Of a DNA stretch of 64,000 nucleotides, positions 9,745 through 20,015 are shown in pieces. The position numbers were made by a program, and so were the translations under genes. The notes under the pieces were generated by a model. It saw only the letters and a program-made list of their open reading frames with translations. It made no database searches and was not told the DNA's origin. This stretch comes from Arthrobacter sp. SO3 (GTDB lineage Bacteria; Actinomycetota; Actinomycetes; Actinomycetales; Micrococcaceae): positions 1-64,000 of the forward strand of contig NZ_MQTS01000021.1 of assembly GCF_020532825.1 (NCBI RefSeq). Direction: 5' to 3'. Each line of letters opens with the position of its first letter. The first letter of the stretch is position 1.

Positions 9745-10488
9745 ATGACGAGCGCCGAATCAGGACTCCCGGGCAGTTCCGGCCCCACCGCCGCGGGAAG
9801 CAATCCGGCCTCCGGCCTGGCGGCCGCGGCGCCGGGGTCGGCGGCCCGCCTGCGGCTGGCCGTCCCCTCCGTGGCAGACCGGGTGGCGGCCGAGCTGCGG
9901 TTGCAGCTGGCGGAGGGGCTGCTGCTGCCGGGCCAGCGACTGACCGAGTCGACCATTTCGGCCGAGCTGGGCGTTTCCCGCAACACCATCCGAGAGGCCT
10001 TTGCCGAGCTCGCGGCCGAACGGCTGGTGGTCCGGCACCCGAACCGGGGCGTGTTCGTCGCGACCCTGGGGCCGGGCGAGATCCATGACGTCTACACCGT
10101 GCGCCGGTTCATCGAAGTGAGCGCGATCCGCGGCGGAGGAAGCCCGGAGAGGGTGGCCGCGGTCCGCGCGGCAGTGGAGGAAGGCAGAGCCGCGGCCGCG
10201 GCCGATGACGAGGAGGCCCTCGGCAGCGCGAACCAGCATTTCCACGGCGCCATCGTGGCGCTGGCCGGGAGCCGGCGCCTCAATACGATCATGGCCCAGA
10301 TTCTGGCCGAAATGCGGCTGTTCTTTCACAAGGCCACCGTGGACGCGCACTTCTACCGCAGCTACCTCGACGACAACGAGAAAATCTGCCAGGCACTGGA
10401 GGCCGGCCGACTGGACCGTGCCGGTGACCTGCTGCTGGCCTACCTGAATATCTCGGAGGAGAAGCAGCGCGCGGTCCACGGCGACTGA
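9745..10488 (+). CDS. GntR-family regulator (FCD/FadR type) of the 5-oxoproline cluster
   Basis: A 247-residue regulator. A Ala/Gly-rich N-terminus of about 30 residues precedes a winged helix (about 35-100; PGQRLTESTISAELGVSRNTIREAFAEL, then VVRHPNRGVFVA). A FCD ligand-binding domain (about 110-235) follows, with the helix containing NQHFHGAIVALAGS. FCD proteins bind small organic acids, often through a metal held by Asp/His. It lies between the two arms of the pxp cluster and is flanked by three copies of one palindrome, so it is very probably their local repressor, with 5-oxoproline or a related acid as possible inducer (inference). Confidence 0.9.
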   Translation: MTSAESGLPGSSGPTAAGSNPASGLAAAAPGSAARLRLAVPSVADRVAAELRLQLAEGLLLPGQRLTESTISAELGVSRNTIREAFAELAAERLVVRHPNRGVFVATLGPGEIHDVYTVRRFIEVSAIRGGGSPERVAAVRAAVEEGRAAAAADDEEALGSANQHFHGAIVALAGSRRLNTIMAQILAEMRLFFHKATVDAHFYRSYLDDNEKICQALEAGRLDRAGDLLLAYLNISEEKQRAVHGD

Positions 10489-10546
10489 GCGACTACTGAC
10501 CCACCGGGGCCCCGGCGGTCCACCGGGATCGGACCATCGAGCTAAA

Positions 10547-10585
10547 AATTGTTGAACAATTCCTTGCGCGGATTGTTCAACAGTC
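10547..10585. promoter_or_regulatory. GntR operator copies 2 and 3
   Basis: AATTGTTGAACAATT (10547-10561) is a perfect palindrome; GATTGTTCAACAGTC (10571-10585) is a second, slightly imperfect copy whose centre is 24 bp further on, about two helical turns. Both share the core seen before pxpA. They lie 60-95 bp upstream of the NRAMP-like gene, where binding would block transcription of the plus-strand arm. Confidence 0.7.
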
Positions 10586-10643
10586 TGTAGAGTTGCGGGA
10601 GACATTCGTTGTGACGCCAGTCACCTAACTGTTTGGGACCCCC

Positions 10644-11861
10644 ATGGAAACCACCACCGTTAAGGCCGCCCTCAAGCCGGCCGCCCGGCGTTCCGCCCTG
10701 CTGGGCGCCATGTTCCTCATGGCCACCAGTGCCATCGGCCCGGGGTTCATCACCCAGACCACAGCCTTCACCGTCCAACTCGGCGCCGCCTTCGCCTTCG
10801 CGATCCTGGTCTCCATCCTGGTCGACATCGCCGTGCAGGCCAACGTCTGGCGGATCATCGGCGTCTCCGGCCTGCGGGCCCAGGAGCTCGGCAACAAGGT
10901 CCTCCCCGGCGTCGGCTGGTTCCTCGCTGCACTTGTCTTCCTGGGTGGCATAGTCTTCAACATCGGCAATATCGCCGGAACCGGACTCGGCACCAACGCC
11001 ATGATGGGGCTGGACCCCAAAATCGGCGGGGCGGTGTCAGCCGTCCTGGCCATCCTGATCTTCCTCAGCAAGCGGGCCGGGGTGGCCCTCGACCGGATCG
11101 TGGTGATCCTCGGTGCCCTGATGATCCTGATGACCCTGTACGTGGCAGTGGTTTCCGCCCCGCCGCTGGGTGAGGCCCTCAAGAACACTGTGATGCCCGA
11201 GAAGATCGACTTCCTGGTCATCACCACCCTCATTGGCGGAACGATCGGCGGCTACATCACCTACGCGGGTGCCCACCGCATGCTGGACACCGGCGTCACC
11301 GGCGTTGAAAACGTCAAGCAGATCACGCAGAGCTCGATCGTAGGGATCCTGGTCACCTGCGTCATGCGCATCCTGCTCTTCCTGGCCATCTTTGGTGTAG
11401 TCGCCGGCGGCGTGGCCCTGACCGGCAGCAACCTGGCCGCCTCCGCTTTCCAGGCCGCAGCAGGAGATATCGGCATGCGCGTCTTCGGTGTCATCCTGTG
11501 GGCAGCCTCCGTCACCTCCGTAATCGGTGCGGCATACACCTCGGTCTCCTTCGTGACGAAGTCCAGCACCAAGGACCGCACCCGCAACCTGATCACGGTC
11601 GGCTTCATCGGTTTCTGCACCGTGGCCTACCTGCTGATTGGCCAGGCCCCGCAGCAGCTTCTGATCTTCGCCGGTGCCTTCAACGGCCTCATTCTCCCCG
11701 TCGGGTTCGGAGTCCTGCTCTGGGTGGCCTGGCGCCGCCGGGACCTCATGCAGGGCTACGTCTACCCCAAGGGCCTGCTCGTCATCGGCGTGGTCGCCTG
11801 GCTGCTGACCCTGTTCCTCGGCTACAGCTCACTTTACAGCCTGGCCAAACTGTGGGCCTAG
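10644..11861 (+). CDS. NRAMP-like transporter of the 5-oxoproline cluster (YcsG type)
   Basis: A 405-residue, very hydrophobic protein with about 11 membrane segments and NRAMP-like order. It matches the position of ycsG in the Bacillus subtilis ycsF-ycsG-ycsI-kip operon. The canonical DPGN metal motif of the first helix is replaced by GPGF (residues 32-35), and the helix-6 region reads TYAGAHRML in place of the MPH motif, so the manganese/iron ligands are missing. Transport of a non-metal substrate, possibly 5-oxoproline itself, is inferred from context. The ATG follows the double GntR operator. Confidence 0.8.
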   Translation: METTTVKAALKPAARRSALLGAMFLMATSAIGPGFITQTTAFTVQLGAAFAFAILVSILVDIAVQANVWRIIGVSGLRAQELGNKVLPGVGWFLAALVFLGGIVFNIGNIAGTGLGTNAMMGLDPKIGGAVSAVLAILIFLSKRAGVALDRIVVILGALMILMTLYVAVVSAPPLGEALKNTVMPEKIDFLVITTLIGGTIGGYITYAGAHRMLDTGVTGVENVKQITQSSIVGILVTCVMRILLFLAIFGVVAGGVALTGSNLAASAFQAAAGDIGMRVFGVILWAASVTSVIGAAYTSVSFVTKSSTKDRTRNLITVGFIGFCTVAYLLIGQAPQQLLIFAGAFNGLILPVGFGVLLWVAWRRRDLMQGYVYPKGLLVIGVVAWLLTLFLGYSSLYSLAKLWA

Positions 11862-11887
11862 AACCAATGTCTCTTCCGGAGGTGACC

Positions 11888-12694
11888 GTGCCGTCCCCCA
11901 TCGCGCATCCCAAGAACCCGGCAGGGCTGCACCCGGCCGAGGCCAGGTCCCTGTTCCGCGCCGGTCTCGTGACGCCCACCTCCGGCTGGAGCAGCGGCTA
12001 CGCGCAGGCCAACCTGATCATCGTGCCCAAGGCGCAGGCCTTCGACGTTCTGCTGTTCGCGCAGCGCAACCCCAAGCCTTGCCCTATCCTGGGCGTGCTG
12101 GACGCCGGCGCGACCTCCAGTGTGCTGCTGGCCGGAGGGGATATCCGCACCGACGTGCCCAAGTACGTGGTGTACCGGGACGGCCGGAAGGTCGACGAAC
12201 CAGCCGACATCACAGAGCACTGGCGCGATGACCTCGTGACGTTCATTGTGGGCTGCAGCTTCACCTTCGAATCCGCCCTCCAGGACAACGGCATCCGGGT
12301 TGCCCATATCGACCAGGGAGTGAACGTGCCCATGTACCGCACGTCCGTCCGCTGCGAACCGGCCGGACAAATGGCCGGACCTATGGTGGTCTCCATGCGT
12401 CCTATTCCGGCCTCCCAGGTGGCCGACGCCGTCCGCATCACTTCCCGCTATCCGGCCGTGCACGGCGCCCCGGTCCATGTGGGAAACCCCGCCGAACTGG
12501 GCATCACGGATCTGGGCCGGCCGGACTTCGGTGATCCGGTCCGGATCCCGGACGGGCACATCCCGGTCTTCTGGGCGTGCGGGGTGACTCCGCAGGCGGC
12601 CGTCATGGAGTCAAGGCCGGCACTGGCCATCGGCCACGCCCCGGGGCACATGCTCATTACGGACGCTCGCGACACCTCCTACCAGGTCCCTTAG
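11888..12694 (+). CDS. YcsI/D-glutamate cyclase family putative hydro-lyase (DUF1445)
   Basis: A 268-residue protein of the DUF1445 family ([20 protein letters not shown] near the start, [13 protein letters not shown], and [13 protein letters not shown] motifs, ending [12 protein letters not shown] and APGHMLITD). The mammalian relative interconverts D-glutamate and 5-oxo-D-proline, which fits the neighbouring 5-oxoprolinase genes; it could bring D-configured or free glutamate derivatives into the pathway (inference). GTG was chosen as start because GGAGG lies five bases upstream; the in-frame ATG at 11867 has no such site. It is 26 bp behind the NRAMP-like gene, thus in one operon. Confidence 0.85.
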   Translation: MPSPIAHPKNPAGLHPAEARSLFRAGLVTPTSGWSSGYAQANLIIVPKAQAFDVLLFAQRNPKPCPILGVLDAGATSSVLLAGGDIRTDVPKYVVYRDGRKVDEPADITEHWRDDLVTFIVGCSFTFESALQDNGIRVAHIDQGVNVPMYRTSVRCEPAGQMAGPMVVSMRPIPASQVADAVRITSRYPAVHGAPVHVGNPAELGITDLGRPDFGDPVRIPDGHIPVFWACGVTPQAAVMESRPALAIGHAPGHMLITDARDTSYQVP

Positions 12695-12725
12695 GCGAGG
12701 CGCCCGGAACGCCCTGTCCCGGTCA

Positions 12726-12764
12726 CAGCAGCCCGCCGGACCTGACTGGTCCGGCGGGCTGCTG
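12726..12764. terminator. Strong hairpin between convergent genes
   Basis: A 17-bp perfect stem (12726-12742 with 12748-12764, arms CAGCAGCCCGCCGGACC and its complement) with a 5-nt loop. It lies 31 bp after the ycsI-like gene and 16 bp beyond the stop of the opposing GntR gene. There is no T run, but the position suggests a shared two-way terminator. Confidence 0.7.
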
Positions 12765-12780
12765 GTGTCCGCGGTCAACA

Positions 12781-13497
12781 TTACGAATCACCCGCACCGG
12801 GGCTCAAATCCTGCGGAAGGGCTCCAATATGCGCCAGGAGCTCGTGCTCGGCCGCGTCCAAGTACCGGCGCAACTCGGCCGCGGCCTCTTGCCGGCGACC
12901 GGTCCGCAGCAGCGCCACCAGGGCGGCGTTGCGTTCCACGTAGTGGCTGTGGAAGTCTGCCGTGGTAGCCATGGCGTGGAAGACCAGCCGCATCTGGGCC
13001 AGGACCTTGTCCATGAGCTCAGCCACTGACGCACTCCCGGAGAGCGCTACCAAAGCTTTGTGCAGGTCCTGGTTGGCATCGGCCATATCCGTCACGGCCC
13101 CCGCCCGGAGGGCGTCGCGGGCCCGGTCGATGATGGCGTCCAGCGCATCCAGGGTCTCTGCCCGGTAGTCCCCCCACAGCACGGCCGCCGGCTCGATCAG
13201 CCGGCGGACCCGGTAGATTTCACGGACATCCTCTGCCTGGGGCGCGGACACGAACACGCCTCGATTGGGTATGCGCCGCACCACGGACTCACCGGCGAGG
13301 ACAGTGAAAGCCTCCCGCAGCGTGTTCCGTGAGACGCCCAGGACCTCGGAAAGTTTCTGCTCGGACAGTTTCGTCCCAGGGGCGAGCTGGCCTGCCGAGA
13401 TGCGCGAACGAAGCACAGCGGCCACCCACGATCCGGTGTGGGCGTGGGTGGCCTGGACCTCGTCGGAGATCCCTTCTAGCGCTGCAGTCATCGGCAT
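12781..13497 (-). CDS. GntR-family regulator (FCD type)
   Basis: A 238-residue regulator with a winged helix at about 25-90 (PGTKLSEQKLSEVLGVSRNTLREAF and VRRIPNRGVFV) and an FCD domain at about 95-225 (VRRLIEPAAVL, NQDLHKALVALSGSAS). It is a paralogue-like relative of the regulator at 9745. The flanking flavin reductase does not share a clear operon with it, so its target is unknown. The palindrome repeated around the pxp genes was not found next to this gene. Start ATG at 13497; a second ATG two codons later is possible. Confidence 0.85.
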   Translation of the reverse strand: MPMTAALEGISDEVQATHAHTGSWVAAVLRSRISAGQLAPGTKLSEQKLSEVLGVSRNTLREAFTVLAGESVVRRIPNRGVFVSAPQAEDVREIYRVRRLIEPAAVLWGDYRAETLDALDAIIDRARDALRAGAVTDMADANQDLHKALVALSGSASVAELMDKVLAQMRLVFHAMATTADFHSHYVERNAALVALLRTGRRQEAAAELRRYLDAAEHELLAHIGALPQDLSPGAGDS

Positions 13498-13878
13498 AGA
13501 CCCAATCTACCGAAGTTGCGGTGCACTCCCCGCGCCGCGTCCGCCGCGTCCCGGTGGCAAATAGGGGACTTGGTGGATGAGCTGGCAGCCACTCTCATCG
13601 GACGACGCGTGGGCGTCGGCAGAACCAAGAACGCGGCGAGCCCAGCTCGCACCTCCGACGCGCTTTCTGGACTGCGTGGCGGCGAATTCCTGGCGCTACC
13701 GAATTCCGGTGGCGGCAGCGTTTCCGTGCGTCGAGGAGAACTCTCCGCGTCGTGGTCGCGGACCGGCCAGCGTGAGTGCGGCCCGACCATTTCGGACCAG
13801 TAGGCATCCCAGCATTCCGTTCACCAGCAGTGCGGGCCAGCATTCAGTTCAGGCCAGTGCGGGACGGCCCGGATCAGG
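13498..13878. other. Gene-free stretch with possible element remnant
   Basis: 381 bases without a convincing gene. Open frames here are Arg/Ser/Pro-rich and match nothing recognisable. The right end holds tandem repeats (see separate entry), an arrangement that recalls the repeated ends of IS21-family elements, but no transposase fragment could be identified. Confidence 0.4.
13809..13863. repeat. Two adjoining 27/28-bp direct repeats
   Basis: Copies at 13809-13836 and 13837-13863 both begin CCAGCATTC and end AGTGCGGG, with a few substitutions and one indel between them. A shorter related segment (CCAGCGTGAGTGCGG) lies just upstream near 13770. They abut the 3-prime end of the flavin reductase gene. 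Confidence 0.55.
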
Positions 13879-14511
13879 TCAGTCCTTGGACCGGCGTGTC
13901 GGCCGGAATTCCCCGGGCCAGTCGGCCGTCCGGATCCGCTTGAGCTCGCTGACCGGACCCGTGGCACCCCATTCATCGAGGCCCAGCCGCGAGAGTGGGT
14001 CCAGTTTGTTGATCGTGGGATGGGATCCCTGCAGAGCCTCTGAGGCGACCGCGGCGTGCGTCACCTCGCCGAAGACCAGGACGCAGTCGCCCATCTCCAG
14101 CGTGCTGTGGAGCTTGCACTCCAGCGCCACCGGCGATTCCGCGACCCGGGGGACCTGCACTGTGCGGCCTGCTTCACGGGTCAGGCCGGCGGCATCGAAC
14201 TCGCTCACCTCGGGCGGGAAATTCGTGCCGGTGGCGTTGACCTCGGCGATGAGGTCCGCCGGAGCCAGGTTCACGATGAACTCCCCCGTTGCGACGATGT
14301 TGCGCAGGGAGTCCTTCTTACCGACCGAGGTGAACTGAATGATGGGCGGTGTCACCGAGGCCACCGTGAAGAACGAATGCGGGGCAAGGTTGTCCACCCC
14401 GTCGGCGGACGTACTCGAAACCCAAGCGATGGGCCGGGGAACGATCACCGCCGTCAGCAGGCGGTAGAAGTCCCCGGAGGGAAGTTCGTCAGGGCTGAAG
14501 TCCGTGCGCAT
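13879..14511 (-). CDS. Flavin reductase family protein (FMN-binding split barrel)
   Basis: A 210-residue protein of the flavin reductase-like/DUF447-related split-barrel family: PRPIAWVSSTSADGVDNLAPHSFFTVAS near the N-terminus and FIVNLAP plus GDCVLVFGEVTHAAV further on. Members bind FMN and use NAD(P)H, or are of unknown specificity. The ATG has a good site (AAGGTGGAG) two bases upstream. It begins 9 bp after the stop of the decayed nickel-permease gene, on the same strand, so it may be transcribed with the tail of the urease operon although no functional link is evident. Confidence 0.85.
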   Translation of the reverse strand: MRTDFSPDELPSGDFYRLLTAVIVPRPIAWVSSTSADGVDNLAPHSFFTVASVTPPIIQFTSVGKKDSLRNIVATGEFIVNLAPADLIAEVNATGTNFPPEVSEFDAAGLTREAGRTVQVPRVAESPVALECKLHSTLEMGDCVLVFGEVTHAAVASEALQGSHPTINKLDPLSRLGLDEWGATGPVSELKRIRTADWPGEFRPTRRSKD

Positions 14512-14520
14512 GGCTCCACC

Positions 14521-15466
14521 TTACGACCATGCTCCCGGGCTCCGGGCCGGCTGGCCGCCCGGATGTGAGGCAAGCAGCCGCCCGCCGCAGGATGCGGCGC
14601 CCCAGACCGTCAGCAGGCCCGCGACCAGCAGCAGCCCCGCGTCGCCCAGATCGATCTCCCCCAGCCAGGTGGTCACCGGATCCTCCAGCCCGAATGCGGC
14701 GTGGAAGAACCCGCCCAGGGTGATGGCTGAAATGACCAGGGCCGATACGGCGGATATGCCAGTGATCAGCGCGTTGAAGCCGAGTTTCCGTTGCGGGCGG
14801 TGGATGGCGGAGCGGTACATGCGCATCATGGCCACCCCGTTGGTGGTGTCGCATAGCGTCATGGCCGCGGTGAAGGCCAGCGGAAGCGCCAGAAGCGCCA
14901 GCGGGGACGCTCCGGCCAGGGACGCCGCCGTCGCCATCACCAGCAGGCCGATCGTGGTGGCGGTGTCGAAACCCAGCCCGAAAAGGAAGCCGATGACGTA
15001 GATGCTCCGCGGCCGCTGGACCCCGGAGAGAGGTTTCGCCAGCAGCCGGGCCACCAAGCCCGTGGCCGCAAGATCCTCGTCCCGCACCGTCCTACATGAG
15101 CTCCCCCACCATCGCGGCACCGCCCACGACGAGCACCCCGGCCAAAATCACCACCGAGCTGTGGCCCAGGCTGAACGCGAACCCGACGCTCACCGGATCC
15201 TTCCGCTGGGCCACGAACCTGCGGGTTGAATTGTCGATGGCGGCAAGGTGGTCCCAGTCGAAGCTGTGTTTGATGCCTGCGTCGTAGGCGGTCAGCACCA
15301 GGCCAAGTGCCAGCGGCTCTCCAGCCGTCGCCGAACCTGCAAGGACAAGCCCGACGGCGGCGGCGTGCAGGGCCACCACGGCTCCGAAGGTGACACCAAG
15401 CCGGGTCCCGAATGGGAGCTGGTCGCGGTGTCGATACATGGCAACGAATTCGGTCAGCGTGGCCAT
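14521..15466 (-). pseudogene. Nickel permease (HoxN/NixA, NicO type), internally deleted and frameshifted
   Basis: Two out-of-frame pieces of one HoxN/NixA permease. The first (15466 down to about 15092) holds GIKHSFDWDHLAAIDNSTRR, including the H-x4-D-H nickel motif. It ends abruptly at a stop after VGELM. The second piece resumes at about 15080 in another frame with DEDLAATGLVARLLAKPL and the second signature GFLFGLGFDTATTIGLL, then AAMTLCDTTNGVAMMRMY. Compared with intact relatives, some 45-60 residues (a loop and a membrane segment) are missing between the pieces, so this is more than a single-base sequencing slip. Start codon overlaps the ureD stop (TGATG), so it was the last urease-operon gene, supplying nickel. 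Two separately translated halves cannot be ruled out. Confidence 0.8.
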
Positions 15467-16434
15467 CAATATTTCCTGAGGTTCAGCGGCGCCGTGCCAT
15501 GCCACCGCTGACGCAGGAGGGCGCTGCAGGTGCCCAGCAGCCTGTTGAGTTCCCCGGTGCTGTTTGAGAGCGACCGGAGCACAAGTCCGCTGATGCCATC
15601 CACCGTGGCAGTCAACGAGACCCCTGTGTAGGCATCATGGCCACCAGCCAGAGCGTGCAGTTCGTCCGCGAGTTCCTGGTCAACGCGCCCATCGACCGCG
15701 ATCAGGGACCCCACGTGACTGAAGCCGTCCATGAACCCCATCCCGGTGACGTAGTGCTGCGGCGGCCGGATCAGCAGGTTGTCGAGGGCCAGCAGTCCAC
15801 TGTTGCCCCCGGATTCAACATGGATTTCGGTCCGGAGCCGCAGTTCCTCGTACCGGAACGAGGCGCCGTCCGGCGACCAGCCCGGCGTGATGACCTCGGA
15901 CATGACCAGGCTCGACGTTGGGTGCACGGTGATGTGCGTGTTCTGCCGGTAACTGGCCTCCCGGTAGGCGATCACCTGGTCCGGGGCCAGCTCCAGCTGC
16001 GACCGCTCCCCCAGCCGCAGCCGCATCCGCTGCTCGGCAAACGACCCCGGCGTCCGGTAGATTTTCGTGGCCGACTGGGTGGTCAGCAGCAGCTTCGCTC
16101 CGTCCGCCACCTCCACGTCCATGACATAGAGATCAGCCCCCAAATAGGCCCCGCCAGGATTCACCACGACATAACAAACCTGCCCGGAGTCATCCAGGTA
16201 ATGCGGCCGCAATATTCTCAAAGCGCCCTGATGAAACTGATGCACGGCCACGGACCGTCCACCCCTGTCGGCGACCAGAAGTTCAAGGCGGCCCCTCACG
16301 GGCCCCCCAGCGGACGCGGGTGAAGGGGGCCGCGGCGTGGCGGGCACCGCGGAGCGGGCACGGCCCCCTTCACCCGCGGGCGCCGGCCCGGGTAAGGCAA
16401 CCACGGGAGGATCAAGAGCCGCCGGCGTGCTCAT
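15466..16434 (-). CDS. ureD: Urease accessory protein UreD
   Basis: A 322-residue UreD/UreH, which binds the urease apoprotein and with UreF and UreG delivers nickel. The core begins near residue 44 ([33 protein letters not shown]) and includes [13 protein letters not shown] and [17 protein letters not shown], all typical. The first 43 residues are Pro/Ala/Gly-rich and not conserved; their DNA contains a perfect 18-bp inverted repeat. Start ATG overlaps the ureG stop by 4 nt; a longer frame upstream is the ureG tail region. The stop overlaps the permease start. Confidence 0.93.
   Translation of the reverse strand: MSTPAALDPPVVALPGPAPAGEGGRARSAVPATPRPPSPASAGGPVRGRLELLVADRGGRSVAVHQFHQGALRILRPHYLDDSGQVCYVVVNPGGAYLGADLYVMDVEVADGAKLLLTTQSATKIYRTPGSFAEQRMRLRLGERSQLELAPDQVIAYREASYRQNTHITVHPTSSLVMSEVITPGWSPDGASFRYEELRLRTEIHVESGGNSGLLALDNLLIRPPQHYVTGMGFMDGFSHVGSLIAVDGRVDQELADELHALAGGHDAYTGVSLTATVDGISGLVLRSLSNSTGELNRLLGTCSALLRQRWHGTAPLNLRKY
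16315..16378. repeat. 18-bp perfect inverted repeat inside the 5-prime end of ureD
   Basis: CGCGGGTGAAGGGGGCCG (16315-16332) is the exact reverse complement of 16361-16378, separated by 28 bases. It encodes part of the non-conserved N-terminal arm of UreD (about residues 19-40). Such a long stem within a coding region suggests an inserted palindromic element or an mRNA structure that limits ureD translation. Confidence 0.7.
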
Positions 16435-17048
16435 GGTGCGAGGTCGAGCATCAGGACATCGCGCCGCATCCATTCGATGACGCGCTCCAGTCCTTCGTCG
16501 GTCTTGAGGTTGGTGAAGCAGAACGGCTTCTCGCCGCGGAACTCCTTGGAGTCGCGTTCCATCACGGCCAGGTCGGCCCCGACGTGCGGTGCGAGGTCGG
16601 TCTTGTTGATGATGAAGAGGTCTGACTTGATCATGCCCTGGCCGGCTTTGCGGGGGATCTTCTCGCCTTGGGCCACGTCGATGATGTAGATGGAGAAGTC
16701 CACCAGCTCGGGGCTGAACGTCGCGGAGAGGTTGTCCCCGCCGGACTCCACAAAGATCACCTGCAGATCCGGGTGCCGCTTCTTGAGCTCCTCGATGGCG
16801 GCCGTGTTCATGGAGGTGTCTTCGCGGATGGCGGTGTGCGGGCAGCCGCCGGTCTCGACGCCAATGATCCTGTCGATCGGGAGGATGCCGTTGGCCGCCA
16901 GGATCTTGGCATCCTCGATCGTGTAGATGTCGTTGGTGATGGCAGCCATGGAGATGTCCCGGCTCATGTGGCGGGTGAGGCGCTCCACGAGCTGGGTCTT
17001 GCCGGCACCGACCGGGCCGCCGATGCCGATTTTGATGGGCTCAGACAT
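16431..17048 (-). CDS. ureG: Urease accessory GTPase UreG
   Basis: A 205-residue UreG with the P-loop [10 protein letters not shown] at about residues 11-20, [15 protein letters not shown], the CPH-like metal motif in [13 protein letters not shown], and [13 protein letters not shown]. It couples GTP hydrolysis to nickel insertion into urease. Length and motifs are standard. Upstream GGAG sits about 8 nt before the ATG. It follows ureF by 34 bp and overlaps ureD by 4 nt. Confidence 0.97.
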   Translation of the reverse strand: MSEPIKIGIGGPVGAGKTQLVERLTRHMSRDISMAAITNDIYTIEDAKILAANGILPIDRIIGVETGGCPHTAIREDTSMNTAAIEELKKRHPDLQVIFVESGGDNLSATFSPELVDFSIYIIDVAQGEKIPRKAGQGMIKSDLFIINKTDLAPHVGADLAVMERDSKEFRGEKPFCFTNLKTDEGLERVIEWMRRDVLMLDLAP

Positions 17049-17082
17049 ATTCTTCTCCAGACATATTTCTCATGCGGTTCGG

Positions 17083-17772
17083 TTAGCTCATGAACATTCG
17101 GGCACGCTGTCGCTCGTGCCGCATCTGCGAAATTTCGAGTCCCGGACTGACGGCCCCAAAGTCGGACCGGTCCAGCTGGCCGGCGCGGCAGGCTGCGGCA
17201 GCGACGTCGTCGGCCGCTTTCCGGAGCAGCCGCTGGCCGGCGTTCTGCCCCAGCGGGATGGCCCGGACGGCGTTCTGCGTCAAGGATGTGACCGCCGCGA
17301 ACAGGTAGGCGGCTAGAGTCTCGGCCAGGGGGACGCCCAGGGAGCGCGCAACGACGGCGAACGCCAGCGGCTGGTGGCCGGCGGCGCGGCCGGAACTCAC
17401 CAGCTCCCGGTACGCCGCCAGGTCTGGGGACGGAAAGATCTCGGCAGCGATCTCAAGGAGCCGGCCGCCCATCTTGATGCTGGCCTCGCGCAGCTGCCGT
17501 GGCAGGAGCTGGGCGCTCAGCAGCGAGTCCAGCTCGGGCAGCGCGTCGCCCTCGTAGAGGAACCGGATGGCCAGGGCGTCCGAATACGTCAGCTGCTGCC
17601 CCACAAAGGCGGACAGCCACACGCCGAAGGACTGCTCGTCGCGCACCAGCCCGCGGTCGATGTAGCTCTCGAACCCCAGCGAGTGCGCGAAGGCACCGGT
17701 GGGCAGCGCGGAATCGCACAGCTGCTGCAGGGCGAGCTGGTAGGGCGCGGGGCTAGTGGGAGTGTTCGGCAT
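17083..17772 (-). CDS. ureF: Urease accessory protein UreF
   Basis: A 229-residue UreF, the helical accessory protein that gates UreG GTPase activity in the urease pre-activation complex. Family motifs visible are LCDSALPTGAFAHSLGFESYI near the N-terminus, and VPLAETLAAYLFAAVTSLTQNAVRAIPLGQNAGQRLL in the C-terminal half. Its first codons overlap the 3-prime end of ureE by 20 nt, indicating translational coupling. Confidence 0.96.
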   Translation of the reverse strand: MPNTPTSPAPYQLALQQLCDSALPTGAFAHSLGFESYIDRGLVRDEQSFGVWLSAFVGQQLTYSDALAIRFLYEGDALPELDSLLSAQLLPRQLREASIKMGGRLLEIAAEIFPSPDLAAYRELVSSGRAAGHQPLAFAVVARSLGVPLAETLAAYLFAAVTSLTQNAVRAIPLGQNAGQRLLRKAADDVAAAACRAGQLDRSDFGAVSPGLEISQMRHERQRARMFMS

Positions 17773-18235
17773 GGCGGAAGGGAACGGGCATCACGCGCTC
17801 CTGGCGGACGTAGGGCGCTCCGACGTGTTTGAGGTAATCCTCCACCGTGTGGTCGTACTGGCAGACCATGACCTCGGACCGGTACTCCGAGGAGGCATCG
17901 AAGAACTGTGCCTGCAGGTGCCGGTTGCCGAGGGAATGCGCCACCACCCCCATCTCGTGGATGGAGCGCGGCGCAATGACGAGGACATCGGTGGGCAGCA
18001 CCGACACCACGATCATGTTGGTCTCTGCAACGTGCAAGATGTCGCCGTCGCGCAGGTCCCCGGAACCGGTGGGGAGGCGGATGCCGAGTTCCTTGCCGTG
18101 GTCGGTGGTGACGCGCTGGACGCGTTTGACCAGCTGGGCGCTGGGGAGCACCACCTTTTCCCGGTGCAGCCCGGCATAGGGGTCCGGTCCGGGAGGAAGG
18201 TCGTGCGTGTTGCCGAGGACCTTTTCGATGATCAT
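17753..18235 (-). CDS. ureE: Urease accessory nickel metallochaperone UreE
   Basis: A 160-residue UreE. It has the N-terminal peptide-binding domain (KVVLPSAQLVKRVQRVTTDHGKELGIRLP) and the C-terminal metal-binding domain with HSLGNRHLQAQF. The tail ends RHAEHSH, a short His-containing nickel site rather than the long poly-His tail of some relatives. It donates nickel to UreG. It lies 19 bp after ureC. Confidence 0.96.
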   Translation of the reverse strand: MIIEKVLGNTHDLPPGPDPYAGLHREKVVLPSAQLVKRVQRVTTDHGKELGIRLPTGSGDLRDGDILHVAETNMIVVSVLPTDVLVIAPRSIHEMGVVAHSLGNRHLQAQFFDASSEYRSEVMVCQYDHTVEDYLKHVGAPYVRQERVMPVPFRHAEHSH

Positions 18236-18254
18236 GCCTGTCTCCTCCGGAAGC

Positions 18255-20011
<1,757 letters not shown>

Positions 20012-20015
<4 letters not shown>

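Noticed and set aside
13516-13803. Short open frame on the plus strand in the repeat-bearing gap
   Set aside because: Ser/Arg-rich, no homology by eye, ends in the tandem-repeat area; treated as non-coding remnant.
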